Shown: one piece after another, positions 60,606 to 64,000 of the stretch
Numbering within the stretch: position 1 is the first letter of the stretch
Layout of the letters: each line of letters opens with the position of its first letter
Assembly: GCF_900637195.1 (NCBI RefSeq)
Contig: NZ_LR134356.1
Location: 5,394,001 to 5,458,000, forward strand
DNA length: 64,000 nt
Source: Mycolicibacterium aurum
GTDB taxonomy: Bacteria; Actinomycetota; Actinomycetes; Mycobacteriales; Mycobacteriaceae
Direction of reading: 5' to 3'
Position numbers and translations under genes: made by a program
The notes under the pieces: model-generated
Seen by the model: only the letters and a program-made list of their open reading frames with translations
Databases searched by the model: none
What the model was told of the DNA's origin: nothing

Positions 60606-61658
60606 GTGGCTACCACCTCATCTGGATCAGACGGCGCACCGGATGGTCCCAAGCCTCTGGGTTGGCCGTCACGGCTGACCGAGGCGCGTCTGCATTTCGT
60701 CACCGGCAAGGGCGGCACCGGCAAGTCGACGATCGCCGCGGCGCTGGCCTTGGCGCTGGCTGCGGGCGGCCGACGCGTCCTTTTGGTGGAAGTCGAAGGG
60801 CGCCAAGGAATTGCGCAGCTATTCGATGTGCCACCACTGCCGTACGAAGAGGTCAAGATCGCGACCGCCGAGCGTGGCGGGGTGGTCAACGCGTTGGCCA
60901 TCGACACCGAGGCCGCGTTCCTGGAGTACCTGGACATGTTCTACAACCTCGGCCTGGCCGGCCGGGCGATGCGCCGGATCGGCGCTGTCGAGTTCGCGAC
61001 GACGATCGCACCGGGCCTGCGGGACGTGCTGCTCACCGGCAAGATCAAGGAAATCGTCACCAGGAACGACAAGGGTCAGCCGAAGGGCCGGGGAAGCACG
61101 TACGACGCGGTGGTCGTCGATTCGCCGCCCACCGGCCGGATCGCGCGTTTCCTCGATGTCACCAAGGCGGTGTCCGATCTCGCCAAGGGCGGGCCGGTAC
61201 ATTCGCAGGCCGACGGCGTGGTCAAGCTCCTGCACTCCGATCTGACCGCCATCCATCTGGTGACGCTGTTGGAGGCACTGCCGATCCAGGAGACGCTGGA
61301 GGCGATCAACGAGCTGCGCGACATGGGCCTGCCGATCGGCAGCGTGATCGTCAACCGCAACATCCCCTCGTATCTGTCAGCGGAAGACCTCGCCAAGGCG
61401 GCCGACGGCGTCATCGACGCCGACGCGGTCCGGGCGGGGTTGACCACCGCCGGAATCACCCTGTCGGAGGACGACTTGGCCGGCCTCCTGACCGAGACCA
61501 TTCAGCATGCGACCCGCATCGCGGCGCGCACGGAGAGCGCCGAGCAACTCGCCGAGTTGGACGTGGCGCGCCTCGACCTGCCCACGATCGCGGACGGTGT
61601 CGATCTCGGGAGTCTCTACGAACTGGCGGAAGAGCTCGCCCATCAGGGCGTGCGGTGA
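60606..61658 (+). CDS. ArsA/GET3-like ATPase, first of a pair (Rv3679)
   Basis: A 350-aa P-loop ATPase. Deviant Walker A is TGKGGTGKSTIAAAL; later switch regions VVVDSPPTG and NRNIPSYLS. With the next gene it is the mycobacterial pair called BagA/BagB, which associates with the membrane. GTG 60606. Function in anion transport is a family label; redox stress protection is reported for the pair. Confidence 0.88.
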   Translation: MATTSSGSDGAPDGPKPLGWPSRLTEARLHFVTGKGGTGKSTIAAALALALAAGGRRVLLVEVEGRQGIAQLFDVPPLPYEEVKIATAERGGVVNALAIDTEAAFLEYLDMFYNLGLAGRAMRRIGAVEFATTIAPGLRDVLLTGKIKEIVTRNDKGQPKGRGSTYDAVVVDSPPTGRIARFLDVTKAVSDLAKGGPVHSQADGVVKLLHSDLTAIHLVTLLEALPIQETLEAINELRDMGLPIGSVIVNRNIPSYLSAEDLAKAADGVIDADAVRAGLTTAGITLSEDDLAGLLTETIQHATRIAARTESAEQLAELDVARLDLPTIADGVDLGSLYELAEELAHQGVR

Positions 61659-61671
61659 GCGGAGGGACACG

Positions 61672-62802
61672 ATGAGCACCACTCCCCCGGCCTTGGACAT
61701 GGCCACGATCCTGCGCGACACCTCTAACCGGGTGATCGTCTGCTGCGGGGCGGGCGGTGTCGGCAAGACGACGACGGCTGCTGCGATGGCGTTGCGCGCC
61801 GCAGAATACGGGCGCACCGTCGTCGTCCTGACGATCGACCCCGCCAAGCGGCTGGCTCAGGCGCTGGGTATTCGCGATCTGGGCAACACGCCCCAGCGGG
61901 TGCCGCTGCCACCCGAGGTGACCGGCGAGTTGCACGCGATGATGCTCGACATGCGGCGCACCTTCGACGAAATGGTGCTCCAGTACTCCGGTCCCGGCGC
62001 CGCCGACGCCATCCTGGACAACCAGTTCTACCAAACCGTGGCCACGTCACTGGCGGGCACGCAGGAGTACATGGCCATGGAGAAGCTGGGACAGCTTCTG
62101 GCAGAAGACAAATGGGATCTGATCGTGGTGGACACCCCACCGTCACGCAACGCCCTGGACTTCCTCGATGCGCCGAAGCGCCTGGGCAGTTTCATGGACA
62201 GCCGGCTCTGGCGGATACTTCTGGCGCCGGGACGGGGCATCGGCCGTCTGGTGACGGGCGCGGTCGGTCTCGCGATGAAGGGCATGTCGACGATTCTGGG
62301 CTCCCAGATGCTCTCCGACGCAGCGGGTTTCGTCCAGTCTCTCGATGCGACGTTCGGCGGATTCCGCGAGAAGGCCGACCGCACCTATGAGCTGCTCAAG
62401 CGGCGCGGCACTCAATTCGTCGTGGTGTCGGCGGCCGAACCCGATGCGCTGCGGGAGGCCTCGTTCTTCGTCGACCGGCTGGCGGGCGAGCACATGCCGT
62501 TGGCCGGCCTGATCCTCAACCGCACCCATCCCACCCTGTGCGACCTGCACGCCGACAAGGCAGCAGAGGCCGCGGAGCTGCTGTCCGAGAAAGATCCCGG
62601 CTCGGTGGCAGCCGCGGCGTTGCAGATACACGCGGAGCGGGCGTCCACCGCGAAGCGTGAGGTGCGGCTGCTGTCGCGGTTCACCGGCGCGAATCCGAGC
62701 GTCGCGATCGTCGGTGTGCCGTCGTTACCGTTCGACGTGTCCGACCTCGATGCGCTGCGCGCGATCGCAGAACAGATCACAGGCGGGGATACCGCGGCGT
62801 AA
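61672..62802 (+). CDS. ArsA/GET3-like ATPase, second of a pair (Rv3680)
   Basis: A 376-aa protein. Walker A CGAGGVGKTTTAAAM; VVDTPPSRNALDFLD as the signal-transducing A motif. ATG 61672, 14 bp after the previous stop, with GGAGGG upstream. Same family as its neighbour and likely a heterodimer. Confidence 0.9.
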   Translation: MSTTPPALDMATILRDTSNRVIVCCGAGGVGKTTTAAAMALRAAEYGRTVVVLTIDPAKRLAQALGIRDLGNTPQRVPLPPEVTGELHAMMLDMRRTFDEMVLQYSGPGAADAILDNQFYQTVATSLAGTQEYMAMEKLGQLLAEDKWDLIVVDTPPSRNALDFLDAPKRLGSFMDSRLWRILLAPGRGIGRLVTGAVGLAMKGMSTILGSQMLSDAAGFVQSLDATFGGFREKADRTYELLKRRGTQFVVVSAAEPDALREASFFVDRLAGEHMPLAGLILNRTHPTLCDLHADKAAEAAELLSEKDPGSVAAAALQIHAERASTAKREVRLLSRFTGANPSVAIVGVPSLPFDVSDLDALRAIAEQITGGDTAA

Positions 62803-62870
62803 CCACGCAACAGGGGCTGCTCGGCTTGGGCTAGTCGGAGCCAACCCGCGAATCAGGCAATCGCGGCTCA

Positions 62871-62902
62871 GCTGTCAGACGACTTAGCTGTCAGACGAGT
62901 TA
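62871..62902. repeat. Two 16-bp tandem repeats at the whiB4 3' end
   Basis: AGCTGTCAGACGACTT and AGCTGTCAGACGAGTT, one base different; the second copy holds the reverse complement of the whiB4 stop. Minor. Confidence 0.8.
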
Positions 62903-63256
62903 GCCGGCAGTGCGGTGTTTGCGCTGGGCCGAGAAGAAGTCGGCCCAAGAGACCACATCGGGATGCTGCTTGAGCAGTGCCCGGCGTTGCCGTTCGGTCA
63001 TGCCTCCCCACACACCGAACTCGACGCGGTTGTCCAGCGCGTCGGCGCCGCACTCGGCGATCACGGGGCAATGGCGGCAGATCACAGCGGCTTTGCGCTG
63101 AGCTGCCCCCCGGACGAAGAGTTCATCGGGGTCCGTTTGGCGACACCGGGCCTGAGAAACCCACGCAATACGGGCTTCTGCTTCAGCACCCTGCACAATG
63201 GAATGGTCCGATGCATTCGCGGTGGTACTGCGAGCCGCGGGCTTGATTGATGACAC
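62900..63256 (-). CDS. whiB4: WhiB4 iron-sulfur redox regulator
   Basis: A 118-aa WhiB protein. Four Cys (ARCRQTDP, then ICRHCPVIAEC) bind a 4Fe-4S cluster; GVWGGMTERQRR is the beta-turn motif. GTG 63256 preceded by AGGGGATC was chosen over the frame start at 63292, as it matches the M. tuberculosis N-terminus. Rv3681c homologue. Confidence 0.92.
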   Translation of the reverse strand: MSSIKPAARSTTANASDHSIVQGAEAEARIAWVSQARCRQTDPDELFVRGAAQRKAAVICRHCPVIAECGADALDNRVEFGVWGGMTERQRRALLKQHPDVVSWADFFSAQRKHRTAG

Positions 63257-63554
63257 CAGCGATCCCCTATCGTTCTGGCCGCGCCCCGACAACGCAGACG
63301 ATTATTAACTCAAGCGTCGATTGCAAGTGCGATCTACGCCACATTGCGAGTACTGGGTGTGACCTGCATCGCACTGCTAGCTCAACTTAGGTGGTCAGGG
63401 GCGTTCTGCGCAATACGTTCGTGACCACTTTTTTGGGACGACCGTGCCGTCAGGCCGGTACAGTGCCGAGCCCCGGCGTTTGACATGGCCTGTCACGAGC
63501 GCATTCGAGCTGCTCGAGACCTGCTGGCCGGAAAGTCGTCGCTACTCTGTACGC
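63257..63554. promoter_or_regulatory. whiB4-ponA2 divergent intergenic region
   Basis: Holds both promoters. TACTCT lies six bases upstream of the ponA2 ATG, which suggests a leaderless transcript. No other gene or repeat is evident. Confidence 0.4.
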
Positions 63555-64000
63555 ATGCCGGAGGACCCCCCGATCCGGCCGCCCCGCGCGGTCACCGTCA
63601 TCAAGCTCGTCTGGTGCTGCCTTCTGGCCAGCGTCGTCGCCGCGGGTCTGATGTTCCCTGTGGTCGGCGGATTCGGCCTGATGTCCAACCGCGCCTCCGA
63701 TGTCGTCGCCAACGGCTCGGCCCAGCTCGTCGAGGGTGAAGTACCGCAGGTGTCGACGATGGTCGATGCGAAGGGCAACATCATCGCCTGGCTCTACTCC
63801 CAGCGACGGTTCGAAGTTCCCAGTGACCAGATCGCCAACACGATGAAGCTGGCGATCGTCTCCATCGAGGACAAAAGATTTGCCGACCACAACGGAGTGG
63901 ACTGGCAGGGCACACTGACCGGTCTCTCCGGCTACCTGTCGGGCAACCTCGACACCCGCGGCGGCTCGACCATCGAGCAGCAGTACGTGAAGAACTACCA
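63555..64000 (+). CDS. ponA2: Bifunctional penicillin-binding protein PonA2, 3' end outside window
   Basis: The first 148 residues are visible. One N-terminal membrane anchor (about 17-40), then the glycosyltransferase domain with IVSIEDKRFADHNGVDW (catalytic Glu) and GGSTIEQQYVKN. The transpeptidase and PASTA parts lie beyond the window. ATG 63555. Rv3682 homologue. Confidence 0.94.
   Translation, partial: MPEDPPIRPPRAVTVIKLVWCCLLASVVAAGLMFPVVGGFGLMSNRASDVVANGSAQLVEGEVPQVSTMVDAKGNIIAWLYSQRRFEVPSDQIANTMKLAIVSIEDKRFADHNGVDWQGTLTGLSGYLSGNLDTRGGSTIEQQYVKNY

Overview
The window is a stretch of a high-GC mycobacterial chromosome, most likely a rapidly growing Mycolicibacterium-type species. The backbone follows the Mycobacterium tuberculosis gene order from Rv3624c (hpt) to Rv3682 (ponA2). 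It lacks the PE_PGRS genes and the dpp transporter (Rv3663c-Rv3666c) of that locus, and has uraD/allantoicase, an NRPS-like gene, an extra Ser/Thr kinase, an IS30-family element and an integrated phage-like island.\n\nLayout. 1-10.4 kb: a molybdopterin oxidoreductase cut by the left edge, hpt, tilS, a DUF2342 metalloprotease, dacB (PBP4), ppa, uraD, alc, an intact IS30-family element (7459-8770), a small LLM-like protein and a TerC manganese exporter behind a yybP-ykoY-type leader. 10.6-19.9 kb: a 1319-aa Pls-type NRPS-like protein, an M1 peptidase, a polysaccharide-flippase-like protein, galE and an Rv3635-like membrane protein. 19.9-32 kb: tRNA-Thr(CGT), holB, an adenylate cyclase, topA, an Rv3647c homologue, cspA, an MrfA-like helicase, an Rv3651 homologue and a kinase. 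32-47.6 kb: the Tad/Flp pilus cluster (tadZ-tadA-tadB-tadC-flp-tadE-tadG, minus strand), split at the flp pilin gene by an 11.06-kb island. 47.6-64 kb: 6C sRNA, an Rv3661 HAD hydrolase, Ms1 RNA, a Fic-like Rv3662c, acs, Rv3668c protease, Rv3669, ephE, marP, nudix, thioredoxin-like protein, nth, Rv3675, crp, an MBL-fold protein, RidA, DUF4177, two ArsA-like ATPases, whiB4 and the start of ponA2.\n\nThe island (core to core 32825-43886) is the most interesting part. A Bxb1-like large serine integrase has integrated it inside the codons for the conserved Glu-Tyr of the Flp prepilin. Joining the two pilin halves restores a 66-aa pilin, and joining the two element ends restores an attP with 9-bp inverted arms. 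The island carries an HK97-type capsid gene, a scaffold, a small terminase, a replication-initiator-like protein with seven iteron-like repeats inside its gene, an AlpA-like regulator, a candidate nuclease and small unknown genes. No large terminase, portal, tail or lysis gene was recognised. This is the organisation of a capsid-encoding phage satellite, comparable to phiRv1/phiRv2 of M. tuberculosis but with a different site and integrase. Integration disrupts the pilus operon and leaves a leaderless pilin remnant behind the last island gene.\n\nOther regulatory highlights are a Mn-type riboswitch whose 3' strand can pair with the terC ribosome binding site, a CRP-like site between the -35 and -10 of the Ms1 promoter, and a 21-bp palindrome just upstream of acs.
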